A stretch of 64,000 bases of DNA from NCBI GenBank assembly GCA_963784065.1, contig CAWAQA010000006.1, forward strand, positions 62,001 through 126,000, in the 5' to 3' direction. The translations under genes and the position numbers were made by a program. The DNA comes from CAWAQA01 sp963784065. Its GTDB lineage: Bacteria; Acidobacteriota; Vicinamibacteria; Vicinamibacterales; UBA2999. Position 1 is the stretch's first letter. Every line of letters starts with the position of its first letter. The notes under the pieces are model-generated. The model worked only from the letters and a program-made list of their open reading frames with translations. It had not been told where the DNA came from and did no database searches. Of this stretch, positions 8,897 to 17,361 are shown piece by piece.

Positions 8897-9923
8897 CTAT
8901 ACGGAGAGGCGGGAAAAGAGGCGCTCGGCCCGGCGGACGTCGGCGTCGATCTGCGCGCGGAGGGCGTCCACGTCGTCGAAGTGCCGTTCGTCGCGCAGCC
9001 GCTGCACGAACCCCAGCCGCACGCGGCGGCCATACAGATCGAGAGACCGGCATCCGCGAGGCGCGGTCCGCTGTCGCGGGCTCTGACGCGTGGGACTCGT
9101 GTCGCGTATCCCGCATCCCGAATCCCGAATCCCTGAGCGTGAGTACGTGCGTTTCGATCGCTGGCTCTTTCAGGTCGCCAAACGTCGGGTTGACGCCGAT
9201 GTTCGTCACGGCGGCGTGCACAACACCGTCCACCGTCAGCGTCGTGGCATACACCCCGTGCGGCGGGAGGAGCTCGTTGGCGGTCCGTAGATTGGCTGTC
9301 GGGAAGCCGATCTCGCGGCCGCGCTTCTTCCCTTCGACGATGACCCCGTCGAGGTAATACGGGTGTCCGAGCAGGGCGCCCGCCTCGTCCATCCGCGCCT
9401 CGGCGACGAGGCGGCGGATCCGCGTGCTGCTGACCACGAAATCCTTGTAGCGCACCGGATCGATCTTCTCGGCGCGGAAGCCGTAGCGCTGGCCGAGCGT
9501 CCGCAGCATCGTGAAGTTGCCGCTGCGCGCGTGTCCGAAGAGGAAGTTGGCGCCGACCCAGACCTCCGACACGCGGAGCCACTCCACCAGCACCGAGCGC
9601 ACGAACGTCTCCGGATCCCAGCGCGAGATCTCCGGCGTAAAGCGGACCACCGCCACGGCGGCCACGCCAGCGTGGTGGAGCGCCTCGAGCTTCTGTTCCT
9701 TGGTCATGAGCAACGGCGGCGCCTTATCCGGGCGCACGACGCGCGGAGGATGCGGATCGAACGTCATGGCCATCGGCGCACCGCCACGCTCGGCGGCGCC
9801 TCGCTTCACACGCTCGATAATCTTGAGATGGCCGCGATGCAAGCCGTCGAAGTTGCCGAGGGCGAGCACGGGATGCACGAGCCGGGGTGGCCGCACATCG
9901 TCTGGATAGTGGAGAACCTCCAT
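8897..9923 (-). CDS. ribF: Bifunctional riboflavin kinase/FAD synthetase, interrupted by a repeat insertion
   Basis: RibF makes FMN and then FAD. The N-terminal FAD-synthetase domain shows LGNFDGLHRGH and FDPHPP, then SSTRIR near residue 165. The C-terminal flavokinase shows GREIGFPTANL and TNIGVNPTFGD. After residue 261 (ETHVL) about 100 bases (9041-9140) of foreign-looking sequence occur, including four copies of a 7-bp repeat. The expected ending then resumes in another frame, beginning DLYGRRVRLGFVQRLRDERH and stopping at 8897-8899. The gap length (100) is not a multiple of three. Either the last 47 residues, which include the kinase C-terminal helix, are lost or an extra base hides a tolerated in-frame insert. 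It overlaps the upstream metallo-beta-lactamase stop as TAATG. Confidence 0.88.
9108..9135. repeat. Heptamer tandem repeat inside ribF
   Basis: Four head-to-tail copies of a 7-bp unit (ATCCCGA on the plus strand, with one or two mismatches in the outer copies). They lie within a roughly 100-bp insertion that separates the flavokinase body from its C-terminal helix. An imperfect inverted counterpart (GAGTCCC) follows about 15 bases away. Confidence 0.75.
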
Positions 9924-10732
9924 TACTCGTGTGGGTCCACCGGAGCCGCGTCAACCTCGACGTCCAGGACCAGCCCATCATAAGCCAGCTCGACGCCGGC
10001 AGGCAGGCGCGCATTCGTCGCGGCGTGGCCGAGATCGTGCCCCATGTGCGTGAAATACGCGCGCCGCGGCGCCAGCCGCGCCACGATGTCGAGCGCTTCG
10101 CCCACGGTGAAGTGAGTCGAGTGCGCCTTGTCGCGCAACGCGTCCAGCACCAGCGTGTCGACGTCCTGCAGCAAAGGCCACGACTCGTCAGGAACCGCGT
10201 TGCAGTCGGTCAGGTACGCGAAGCTGCCGAAGCGAAAGCCGAGAACCGGCATCCGCCCGTGCCACAACGGGATGGGCACTACCCGCACGCCATCGACGGC
10301 GAAGGGACCATCGATGTCGCGCGGCTCAATCTTTGGAATACCGCCCCCGAGACGCTGTACACCGTCGAACACGTAGAAGAACGTCTTCCGCAGGGTTTCC
10401 CAGGCCACGTCGTTCGCAAAGATCGGGATGGAACCGCCCTGGATGTGATTGAAGCGGCGAATGTCGTCGAGTCCCATCACGTGGTCCGCATGGCTGTGCG
10501 TGATGAGCACCGCGTCCACGCGCGTGATGCCGTGCGCCAGGGCCTGCTGCCGCAAGTCTGACGATGTGTCGACGAGGATCGCGTTGCGCCCGGGTACGTC
10601 CACGTAAATCGAAGGGCGCAGGCGCTTGTCGCGCGGGTCCATCGAGGTGCACACCGCGCACTGGCAGCCGATCAGCGGGACCCCGGTGGACGTGCCGGTG
10701 CCGAGAAAGGTGACGCGCGCGGGGACCCTCAA
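9923..10732 (-). CDS. Metallo-beta-lactamase-fold phosphodiesterase, PhnP-like
   Basis: The protein begins MRVPARVTFLGTGTSTG and contains the HxHxDH metal motif as THSHADHVMG. A conserved Cys pair GCQCAVC sits near the N-terminus, with LTDCNAVP, LDALRDKAHSTHFTVGEA and YFTHMGHDLGH supplying further metal ligands. This is the pattern of PhnP-type cyclic phosphodiesterases and related nucleases, about 270 residues. The start is a TTG at 10732 that overlaps the DUF1844 stop as TTGA. An upstream reading frame exists but lacks family sequence. No phn operon is present, so a general phosphodiester role is more likely than phosphonate use. It is coupled to ribF by TAATG. Confidence 0.85.
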   Translation of the reverse strand: MRVPARVTFLGTGTSTGVPLIGCQCAVCTSMDPRDKRLRPSIYVDVPGRNAILVDTSSDLRQQALAHGITRVDAVLITHSHADHVMGLDDIRRFNHIQGGSIPIFANDVAWETLRKTFFYVFDGVQRLGGGIPKIEPRDIDGPFAVDGVRVVPIPLWHGRMPVLGFRFGSFAYLTDCNAVPDESWPLLQDVDTLVLDALRDKAHSTHFTVGEALDIVARLAPRRAYFTHMGHDLGHAATNARLPAGVELAYDGLVLDVEVDAAPVDPHE

Positions 10733-11064
10733 GGGATGATGATGCGGGGCTCGGACTCGCCTGGCGGTCCGCTTCTGCCGGCGTCGATATAGCGCATCCG
10801 CAGCTCGTAGAGGATCTGCTCGAGCAACTGCCGCTCCTCTGCCGTGAGGTTGCCCCGTGTCTTCTGGTCGAGCAGCGACAGAATGTCGATCATCTGCTGC
10901 GCCGCCTGCAGGTTCTGCTCTCCAGCCGTGCCGGTGACCGGGTCCGGGATGTCGCCGAAATGGACGGCGGCCGTATGGGCCAGCGACAAGACGAATGCCG
11001 CGAAGCTGATGCCCGACGGGTCGTGCGCGTCGTCTGGCGTGCCGTGTGCGTTGTCCGCTGTCAT
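10729..11064 (-). CDS. DUF1844 family protein
   Basis: 111 residues. The central segment ISFAAFVLSLAHTAAVHFG, then NLQAAQQMIDILSLLDQKT and LLEQILYELRMRYID is the DUF1844 signature, a small helical family of unknown function widespread in Acidobacteriota and related phyla. The N- and C-terminal tails are low complexity. It is the first gene of the minus-strand run, divergent from mazG with only 23 bases between the start codons, so the two promoters must overlap or lie within the coding regions. Confidence 0.8.
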   Translation of the reverse strand: MTADNAHGTPDDAHDPSGISFAAFVLSLAHTAAVHFGDIPDPVTGTAGEQNLQAAQQMIDILSLLDQKTRGNLTAEERQLLEQILYELRMRYIDAGRSGPPGESEPRIIIP

Positions 11065-11087
11065 GTCGTTGAAAACCGAATGGTAGC

Positions 11088-11927
11088 ATGACGCTCATGG
11101 CTGAGACCGCTGGCGGCCGCTTCGACCGGCTCGTGGAAATCATGCGCGCGCTGCGCGCGCCGGACGGTTGTCCGTGGGACCGCGAACAGACACACGCCTC
11201 GCTGCGGCCCTTCGTCCTCGAGGAGACCTACGAGCTGCTCGAAGCCATCGAGCATGGCACGGCGGAGCACCTGCGCGAAGAGCTTGGCGACTACCTGTAC
11301 GAGGCGGTCTTTCTCGCGCAGATCAGCGAGGAGTCGGGCGACTTCACGATCGGCGACGCGATCGACGCGATTTGCGACAAGCTGGTGCGGCGGCATCCGC
11401 ACGTTTTCGCGCGCGCGGCGGGCGAGGCCGCCATCACGAGCGGCCAGGTCATCGAGCGCTGGGAAACGATGAAGGCGCGCGAGCGCGCGGCGGCGGCGCA
11501 GGATGACGCGGCGCCTCGCCCGACAACGACATTGAGCGGCGTGCCGAAGACGTTGCCTTCCCTCCTCCGTGCCTACGAGATCAGCGCACGCGCTGCCGCC
11601 GTCGGCTTCGACTGGGCACGGCCGGCGGACGTGCTCGACAAGATTGAGGAGGAGGTCGCGGAGGTGCGGGCGGAAGTCGAGTCGGGGGCGACGGGCGATC
11701 TCTCACGCGCCGAGGAAGAGATGGGCGACCTCCTGTTCGCGATCACGAACCTCTCGCGCAAGCTCGGTATCGAGCCTGAAGCCGCACTGCGCCGGGCCAA
11801 CGAGAAGTTCACGCAGCGGTTCGACGCGATGGAACACGCCTTCACGCAACGCGGGACGCCGCTGGATCAGGCGACGCTGGAAGAGATGGAAGCCGAGTGG
11901 CAGCGCGTCAAGGGATCCGCCGCCTGA
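11088..11927 (+). CDS. mazG: Nucleoside triphosphate pyrophosphohydrolase
   Basis: 279 residues with two MazG domains, as in the E. coli-type enzyme. The N-terminal one shows CPWDREQTHASLRPFVLEE and then EELGDYLYEAVF; the C-terminal one shows KIEEEVAEVRAEV and EEEMGDLLFAITNLSRKLG. The E-E-x-x-E and E-x-x-D residues bind magnesium. The enzyme hydrolyses (d)NTPs to NMP and pyrophosphate and is linked to nucleotide-pool cleaning and the stringent response. A second ATG at 11097 is an equally possible start. Complete and unbroken. Confidence 0.93.
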   Translation: MTLMAETAGGRFDRLVEIMRALRAPDGCPWDREQTHASLRPFVLEETYELLEAIEHGTAEHLREELGDYLYEAVFLAQISEESGDFTIGDAIDAICDKLVRRHPHVFARAAGEAAITSGQVIERWETMKARERAAAAQDDAAPRPTTTLSGVPKTLPSLLRAYEISARAAAVGFDWARPADVLDKIEEEVAEVRAEVESGATGDLSRAEEEMGDLLFAITNLSRKLGIEPEAALRRANEKFTQRFDAMEHAFTQRGTPLDQATLEEMEAEWQRVKGSAA

Positions 11928-11961
11928 CGCGCGCCGCCGGTGCGGCGCCCCGACGCCGCCG

Positions 11962-12669
11962 TCAGAACGTCCAGGCGATGCCGGCTGTGGGACGGATCGA
12001 CCAGCCAGCGGCGACGCCGCTCAATCGCACCCCCGGCACGACGCGAAGGTGGTCGCCAAAGGCAATGCGCCCCTCGACGCCAACGATCGGCTCCACATCG
12101 TAGGTGACGACGTTCGTAGACTGCAGATTCGGGCCGAAGATGATTGACGCTCCCGGAAAATTTGCCGGCAAGAGCAGGTCGAAGCTGCGTCGTTCCTCGA
12201 TCCGTGTTCGATCGAATGTGATGCCTCCCAGAAGCACGAGCTCGAACCGCGCGCTTGCCGGGTAACTGAACCACCCGAGTGCGTTGACAGCAGTGCGCTG
12301 CTGCTCGGATTCGATCGTGACCGACGGAACCACTCTGAGAGGCGCCAGAATCGGCGAAATGGCCGCATTGGTGGACGTGAATCGAAACCCTTCCACCCCA
12401 GCGAAGCCACCCTGTTCCTCGACAGTGCGCTCGAGCGTCATCGCATAGGCGACTTCGACCTCGGCACCCCACCGATCGCCAAGGCCAAGCCCGGCACGCA
12501 CGGCGAGCGCCGGTACCGTACCACCGCGGTCCGGCTGCGGCAGGCCGGTCACCTCGAAATGACTGGCCAGCGTGGTGTCGGTGCCGGCGGCCACTCCGAC
12601 GTAAACGGACTGAGCGAAGGCCGGGGAGGCACAGAGGGACAGGCATAGGACGACGAACGCGCGCGGCAT
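11962..12669 (-). CDS. Outer-membrane beta-barrel protein, small
   Basis: 235 residues with a clear signal peptide (MPRAFVVLCLSLCASPAFA, cleavage before QSVYVG). It contains repeated amphipathic strands typical of a small barrel of the OmpA/OmpX-like fold, such as YVGVAAGTDTTLA and RWGAEVEVAYAMTL, ending TAGIAWTF. The terminal Phe is the usual barrel-assembly signal. I do not recognise a named subfamily. It converges with mazG 34 bases away and is transcribed away from the IS630 remnant that lies just upstream of its start. Confidence 0.7.
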   Translation of the reverse strand: MPRAFVVLCLSLCASPAFAQSVYVGVAAGTDTTLASHFEVTGLPQPDRGGTVPALAVRAGLGLGDRWGAEVEVAYAMTLERTVEEQGGFAGVEGFRFTSTNAAISPILAPLRVVPSVTIESEQQRTAVNALGWFSYPASARFELVLLGGITFDRTRIEERRSFDLLLPANFPGASIIFGPNLQSTNVVTYDVEPIVGVEGRIAFGDHLRVVPGVRLSGVAAGWSIRPTAGIAWTF

Positions 12670-12694
12670 GTTGACTCCTCGGGATGTGCAGCTA

Positions 12695-13357
12695 GTGGCC
12701 TGTATCGGTCGGAAGTACTGCCGGGCTGCTCAGGATGCGGCCCGCAAGAAATCGCATTCGGAGGCCTGTTGTGGGTAGTACTGGATTAGGTTCTCTTCTC
12801 ATCGACGGCGAACACGGCGGCGTGCTGCGGCGGGTTGAGGGACAGCCCGATGACATCGGCCGCTTTCGCTTCGAAGTCGGGATCGTCGGACGCCATGTAC
12901 GTTCGAACCGATGCGGCTGCAGACCCGCCCGTTGCCAGGCTTTGGCGACGTGATTGTGATTGATCCGCAGCAGTCGCCCCAATTTTCGGGAGCTCCAGTG
13001 CGTGCTGCCATCCGGCGGCCGCTGGCGCGTCTTCTCCAGGATGCGGGCTTCCAGCGCCGTCGTCAGCACCGACGGGGGCTGGTGGTAGTGGCGCGACTGC
13101 AACCCCGCGAGCCGGGTGGCGAGAAACCGTCGCCGCCACCGATTGATGTAGTCGCGATAGCACGGCACCGTCGCTTCGATCATCGAGTACGATGCCCCAT
13201 CAGCCAGCATGAGGATCACCGCGCGCGCCGCGCGTCCTCGGCGTGGATCGTCCGACCACGCAGGCGACTCTCGAGTTCCGTGCGTTCATCGATCGTCAGT
13301 ACCAGCGCCATATGGCGCGGCAGCGTACCAGGTACCAGTTCACCTTGTACAGTCCAC
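12695..13357. mobile_element. Shortened IS630-type element with terminal inverted repeats and TA flanks
   Basis: The ends are inverted: GTGGCCTGTA at 12695-12704 and TACAGTCCAC at 13348-13357, 9 of 10 matching. The dinucleotide TA, the target of the IS630/Tc1-mariner group, flanks both sides (12693-12694 and 13358-13359). The 663-bp element carries only the N-terminal part of its transposase, with the frame broken twice, so it cannot move by itself. It has kept both ends and could be mobilised by a full-length relative elsewhere. Confidence 0.8.
12786..13311 (-). pseudogene. IS630 family transposase, N-terminal fragment
   Basis: The minus strand starts MALVLTIDERTELESRLRGR at 13311. It breaks frame near 13225 and continues VILMLADGASYS, RWRRRFLATRLAGLQSR and STHWSSRKLGRLL, the helix-turn-helix region of IS630 transposases. 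It shifts again near 12900 to YMASDDPDFEAKAADVIGL and ends AAVFAVDEKRT. VDE holds the first Asp of the DDE triad; the rest of the catalytic domain is gone. Both shifts need a missing base or two extra, unlike the single-extra-base pattern in the core genes, consistent with true decay. Confidence 0.85.
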
Positions 13358-13427
13358 TAGTGATCTACCACGACGCCGAACGATTACCAAGGGCGGGAGC
13401 ACGACACGCAGTGGCAGTCAGGGCTTT

Positions 13428-13452
13428 GGCCACAGAGATCACGGAGGTCACC
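13428..13452. repeat. Nonamer-type direct repeat next to GxxExxY gene
   Basis: CCACAGAGA, TCACGGAGG and TCACC follow each other with 9-base spacing. A matching array in opposite orientation lies at 14036-14066 on the other side of the GxxExxY gene, so the two bracket it. Confidence 0.6.
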
Positions 13453-13498
13453 ATGCTGGTCGGACGACCTTGAAGCCGTCGACGGCGCCTCTGGCGGT

Positions 13499-13576
13499 CG
13501 CGCGGGGCACGAGCCACGCTAACGAGTCGCTCACGCGCAAGACGGCGATTCGTTAGCGTGGCTCGTGCCCCGCGCG
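13499..13576. repeat. Perfect 27-bp inverted repeat with 24-base loop
   Basis: Bases 13499-13525 are the exact reverse complement of 13550-13576. Outside the arms the motif CCGTCGACGG occurs on both sides (about 13477 and 13603), and a second small hairpin (CGGCCTGC/GCAGGCCG) sits at 13579-13600. The whole of 13478-13614 is therefore a nested palindromic structure of about 135 bases. It lies between an IS630 remnant and the 3' end of the GxxExxY gene. It is far longer than a normal terminator and has no T-run. Confidence 0.85.
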
Positions 13577-13609
13577 CTCGGCCTGCGAAGCAGGCCGAGC
13601 CGTCGACGG

Positions 13610-14008
13610 CTACAGAACGATTCGCTGGATGCCTTCTTTCAGAAGCGGAACATTGAAGTTGATCAGAAGACCGGCGCGCAGCTTCGTGGTCCGCAGGTAG
13701 GACATCAGCTTCGCCTGAAAGATCGGGTCCATCCTCGCCACTGCCTTGACCTCGATGATGACTTCGCCGCCCACGATCAGGTCGATACGCTGCCCTGAGA
13801 TCGCGGTGCCACGATAGTTGACGGCAATTGGCCGCTCGCATTCGAAAGGGATCTTCGACATCGCGAACTCCACGGCAAGTGCTCTGACATAGATGCTCTC
13901 GAGGAATCCCGGGCCGAGCGCCTTGTGGACGGCGATGGCGCCTCCGATCGCCTTCGTAATGAGATCGTCGGTCTCCTTTGGAAGCGTGCTGAGTGAGATG
14001 GTTCTCAT
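13610..14008 (-). CDS. GxxExxY protein
   Basis: The signature is plain: IGGAIAVHKALGPGFLESIY gives the G-x-x-E-x-x-Y motif. ECERPIAVNYRG, RIDLIVGGEVIIEVKA (D and E-x-K of a PD-(D/E)XK-like core) and YLRTTKLRAGLLINFNVPLLK follow. About 132 residues from ATG 14008; the upstream frame to 14089 only translates a 9-bp repeat. The family is widespread and of unconfirmed function; the fold suggests a nuclease ancestor. Family members often have these CACAGAG-type repeats at the 5' end, and this copy does too. Complete. Confidence 0.88.
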   Translation of the reverse strand: MRTISLSTLPKETDDLITKAIGGAIAVHKALGPGFLESIYVRALAVEFAMSKIPFECERPIAVNYRGTAISGQRIDLIVGGEVIIEVKAVARMDPIFQAKLMSYLRTTKLRAGLLINFNVPLLKEGIQRIVL

Positions 14009-14035
14009 AGTCGTAACCCCGATGCCGGCGGTTGG

Positions 14036-14066
14036 CTTCGTGGCCTCCGTGTCCTCAGTGGCTGTG
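14036..14066. repeat. Nonamer-type direct repeat upstream of GxxExxY
   Basis: TTCGTGGCC, TCCGTGTCC and TCAGTGGC are in tandem with 9-base period. On the minus strand it reads as Thr-Glu-Asp/Thr-Glu-Ala, which explains the spurious N-terminal extension of the GxxExxY frame. It is in inverted orientation relative to 13428-13452. Confidence 0.6.
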
Positions 14067-14088
14067 AGAACGTGTATTTCTCTGGCCA

Positions 14089-16519
14089 TCAGTTCGCGGC
14101 GTACGTCGCCACGGAAAGCCTTCGTCCATCCGTGTCGATCGTGATCTGTCCGTGCCGGTCGGTCCGATACACGGTTGCCCCCACTGCGGCGAGGCGCTGC
14201 AGCACCTCGGGCGCCGGATGGCCGAACAGGTTCCCGCGACCGCAGCTGATCAGCGCAGTCTGCGGCCGCCAGCCTTCCAGCAGTTCGCGCGACGACGACG
14301 TACGGCTGCCGTGGTGAGCGACCTTCAGGATGCGAATGCGGGCCGGTGTCAGGTGAGGCAGAATTGCACGCTCGGTGGCGGCGCCGATGTCTCCCGTGAG
14401 CAGGATCGCCACATCCTCGAAGACGACTTCGATCACAACTGAGTCGTCATTGCGCACGCGTTGGCGCTCCCAGTCCGCGGGTGGTGGATGCAGCACGCGC
14501 ACGCGAACGCGTTCCAAGCGCGAACTGTTCCCCCGCCAGTCGCTGCGTCACGGGAATTCCGCGGGCGCGCGCGTCGGCGAGCCACGCCTGGAGGGACGCA
14601 TGCCGCAACACAGGAATCCCTTCCCACGCCTGTGCCGGTCCGAAGTCGTTGAGCACGGCACGCGCGCCGCCGAGGTGATCGGGATCGCCATGGGTGACGA
14701 GCAGGGCGTGCAACGAGCGTACGCCACGACCCCACAGCGCCGGCGCCAGTACGCGCGCGCCGATGTCGAACCCGCCTGACCCGAATGGCACGCCACCGCT
14801 GTCAACGAGCACCGCCGCCGCCGACGGCGGCTGAATGAGGACGGCTTCGCCCTGGCCAACGTCGAAGACGGTGAGCCGGAGACGCGGTTGACCCGTCGGG
14901 GGCCATGGCGGCCACGACAACCCACCGGCGATGACGGCAACGGCGACGATGTACGCGCATGCGGCCACTCGCCGCGTACGGCCACGTCCGAACAGGACCA
15001 CCGCGAGCGCAGCGTAATAGCCGAACACCACGAACACGGTCGGCGGCGGTACGCGCGTGCTCAGCCACGGCAGCAGGTCCACGAGCCTCGCGCTGTCAAC
15101 GAGCGCACGCGCAGCGATGTGCGCGACCCAGCCGGCGGGTCTTGCCAGGAAGCCGAGATCGCCGCAGACCGCGACGACGATGCCCGCCACCTGCACGACC
15201 CCCATCAAAGGCACCGCGAGCAGGTTCAGCACGAGGCCGGCACTGGTCACTCGGGAGAAGACAAGAGCGCTCACCGGCAGCAGCGCCACTTCAGCCGCAA
15301 GAGATGCGGCCACTGAGGCAATCACCCACCCCACCAGCCGGTGGCGGCTCGGCCAGGAGCGCATCCGGCGCGCAACCTCGAGCAGCGCAGCTGTCGCGCC
15401 AAACGTCAGGATGTACCCGACGTCACGCACGTCGAGCGGCCGCACGCAGGCGACGACCGTCGCCGTGACCGCGAGTGCGTGCCACGGCGGACTGCGTTGA
15501 TCGAGAAGCCTCGCCGTGAGGTACAACGAGGCCATCAGCGTCGCGCGCCACACCGAGGCGCCCGACGTGACGAGACAGGCGTACGCTGCGAGTACCACGA
15601 GCGTGATCCCGGCGGCGGGCCTGCCTGCGGTCCCGAGGAGCCGCAGAAACCCGACGCACAGCGCCGCGAGGATGGCGATGTTCCCGCCGGAGATGGCGAT
15701 GACGTGGTACGTGCCGGCCGCCTGGAGCCGCAATCGCACCTCATCGGATAAACCCGTGCGGTCGCCGATGAGCACCGCCGACACGATGGCGGCGGAGACC
15801 GGATCGTGCGTGCCGACCCATGCCGCCACACGCTGGCGCACGCGCCGCCTCACGCCGGCGGCGGCCTCCTCGACCGCGCTCCCGCGCTGGCGCACGTCCA
15901 CGAGCACGCTGCTCTTGACCGACGCGAAGAGCGCTGTGCCATCGAGCGCCAGATCTCGCTCGAAATCGGGCACGCCGTCGTTGAGGTATCGAGCTGGCCT
16001 GCGGAACGTCACGGGCATCTCCAGCGTCCTGCCGGCCACCCATTCCGTCCCTCCCCGCCTACCCGCGGCGCCGCTGACGCTGACGACGAGCCCACCGTCC
16101 ACCGCGTGCCAGCGGCCGTCGAGCCGGACGGCATGCAGTCGCGCGCGCAACGTCGTGACCTGATCCGCCGGGGCCGCGTCTTCGGCGAGGCGAATGCGAA
16201 TCGTGACGGGATCGAGAGGAGCCGGGGGGCCCGGCGTGTCGATGGTGAAGCCGGGCGCGTGGCGGTCGAGCAGCGATCGGATTGGCGGGTACAGTGCCTT
16301 CTCGCGCGCATCCGCCGCGAGCACAGCGCCGCACGCGGCGAACGCAACCGCTATCGCCGCGAACGAGGCGCGCTCACGTTCGCTCCACCGCAGGACCGCC
16401 GCGACGCCGGCAAGGACCGGTATGCCCCACAGGAGCCGATGCGCAGCAACGTCGGCCAGGGCGCCGACGACGGCGCCCGCGACGAAGGCAAGAGCAGGAG
16501 CGAGGCCGATGGGAACCAC
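14089..16519 (-). CDS. comEC: DNA uptake channel ComEC/Rec2, one frameshift
   Basis: A full ComEC layout is visible. There are N-terminal membrane helices (residues 1-70) and an extracytoplasmic OB-like region with the EWVAGRTLEMPVTF strand. The multispanning competence domain begins near VSAAIVSAVLIGDRTGL with AAGTYHVIAISGGNIAI. The C-terminal metallo-beta-lactamase domain shows LRLTVFDVGQGEAVLIQPP, THGDPDHLGG and, after the break, AILLTGDIGA and KVAHHGS. The frame breaks at about 14518-14521; dropping one base gives GEQFALERVRVRVLHPPP and a stop at 14089. The start is GTG 16519. ComEC moves single-stranded DNA across the inner membrane during transformation. Together with pilT at 43.5 kb this makes natural competence plausible. 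Confidence 0.92.
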
Positions 16520-16673
16520 GACTCACAGGCCTGCAAACCGCGCGATCGATTGGCGTGACCGGGAATCAACGAGTTAGCGGCGCCGGCTGGCGCAATCTGC
16601 GTACTGATTCAGGTTCGGGCTGGCAGATCCTGATCCCTTGGAGAGGGTGTGGTTCGCCTTTACGCCGCGAGGG

Positions 16674-17354
16674 CTAGAGCGCCGCCCAGCGGCGGAGAAG
16701 GTTGTGGTACACCGCTGTCAACTGGATCGCCGCGGGATGGTCGGGGGCGTCCACGGTCAAGCGCTGGATCGCCGTGTCCAGATCGAACAGCAGCGTGCGC
16801 TCGCCGTCATCGCGGACCATGCTCTGGATCCAGAAAAATGATGCGATGCGCGCGCCGCGCGTGACCGGTTGCACATTGTGAAGGCTGCTCGCAGGATAGA
16901 CGACCATGTGCCCGGCCGGCAGCTTGATCGAGTGAACGCCGTAGGTGTCCTCGATGAGCAGCTCGCCGCCGTCGTAGTCTTCCGGTTCGGCGAGAAAGAG
17001 CGTCGCGGAAAGATCCGTGCGGATGCGAACGGCCGTGCCGGGAACCTGGCGGATGGCGTTGTCCACGTGATTGCCGAAGGACTGGCCTCCCCGGTAGCAG
17101 TTGAAGAGCGGCGGAAAGACCCGTAACGGGAGCGCGGCCGAGATGAACAGCGGGTTTCGATGCAGCGCGCCGAGGATCTGATCGCCGAGCTGCCGCGCAA
17201 CCGGATCGTCCTCGCGAATCTGCAGGTTGTCTTTCGTCTTCGCCGACTGGTGGCCGGCCGTGACACGGCCGTCCACCCAGTCCGCATGCTCGAGCATCCG
17301 CCGAGCATGCGCCACCTGCTCCGCGTCGAGGATGTCCGGGATCTGCAGCAGCAT
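16674..17354 (-). CDS. piuC: Fe(II)/2-oxoglutarate-dependent PKHD-type hydroxylase
   Basis: 226 residues, the size of the YbiX/PiuC family. The H-x-D iron ligands lie in FGNHVDNAIRQ, the distal His in SSLHNVQPVTRGAR (the Arg binds 2-oxoglutarate), and PLFNCYRGGQSFGNHVD and LSATLFLAEPEDYDGGEL are family blocks. PiuC genes sit beside siderophore TonB receptors. Here the gene starts 7 bases after the receptor stop, completing the operon. Substrate unknown; a role in iron-siderophore handling is inferred from context. Intact. Confidence 0.92.
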   Translation of the reverse strand: MLLQIPDILDAEQVAHARRMLEHADWVDGRVTAGHQSAKTKDNLQIREDDPVARQLGDQILGALHRNPLFISAALPLRVFPPLFNCYRGGQSFGNHVDNAIRQVPGTAVRIRTDLSATLFLAEPEDYDGGELLIEDTYGVHSIKLPAGHMVVYPASSLHNVQPVTRGARIASFFWIQSMVRDDGERTLLFDLDTAIQRLTVDAPDHPAAIQLTAVYHNLLRRWAAL

Positions 17355-17361
17355 CGGATCC

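Noticed and set aside
13365..13841. 158-codon minus-strand frame next to the GxxExxY gene
   Set aside because: It is an out-of-frame reading of the GxxExxY gene extended through the large palindrome; no domain.
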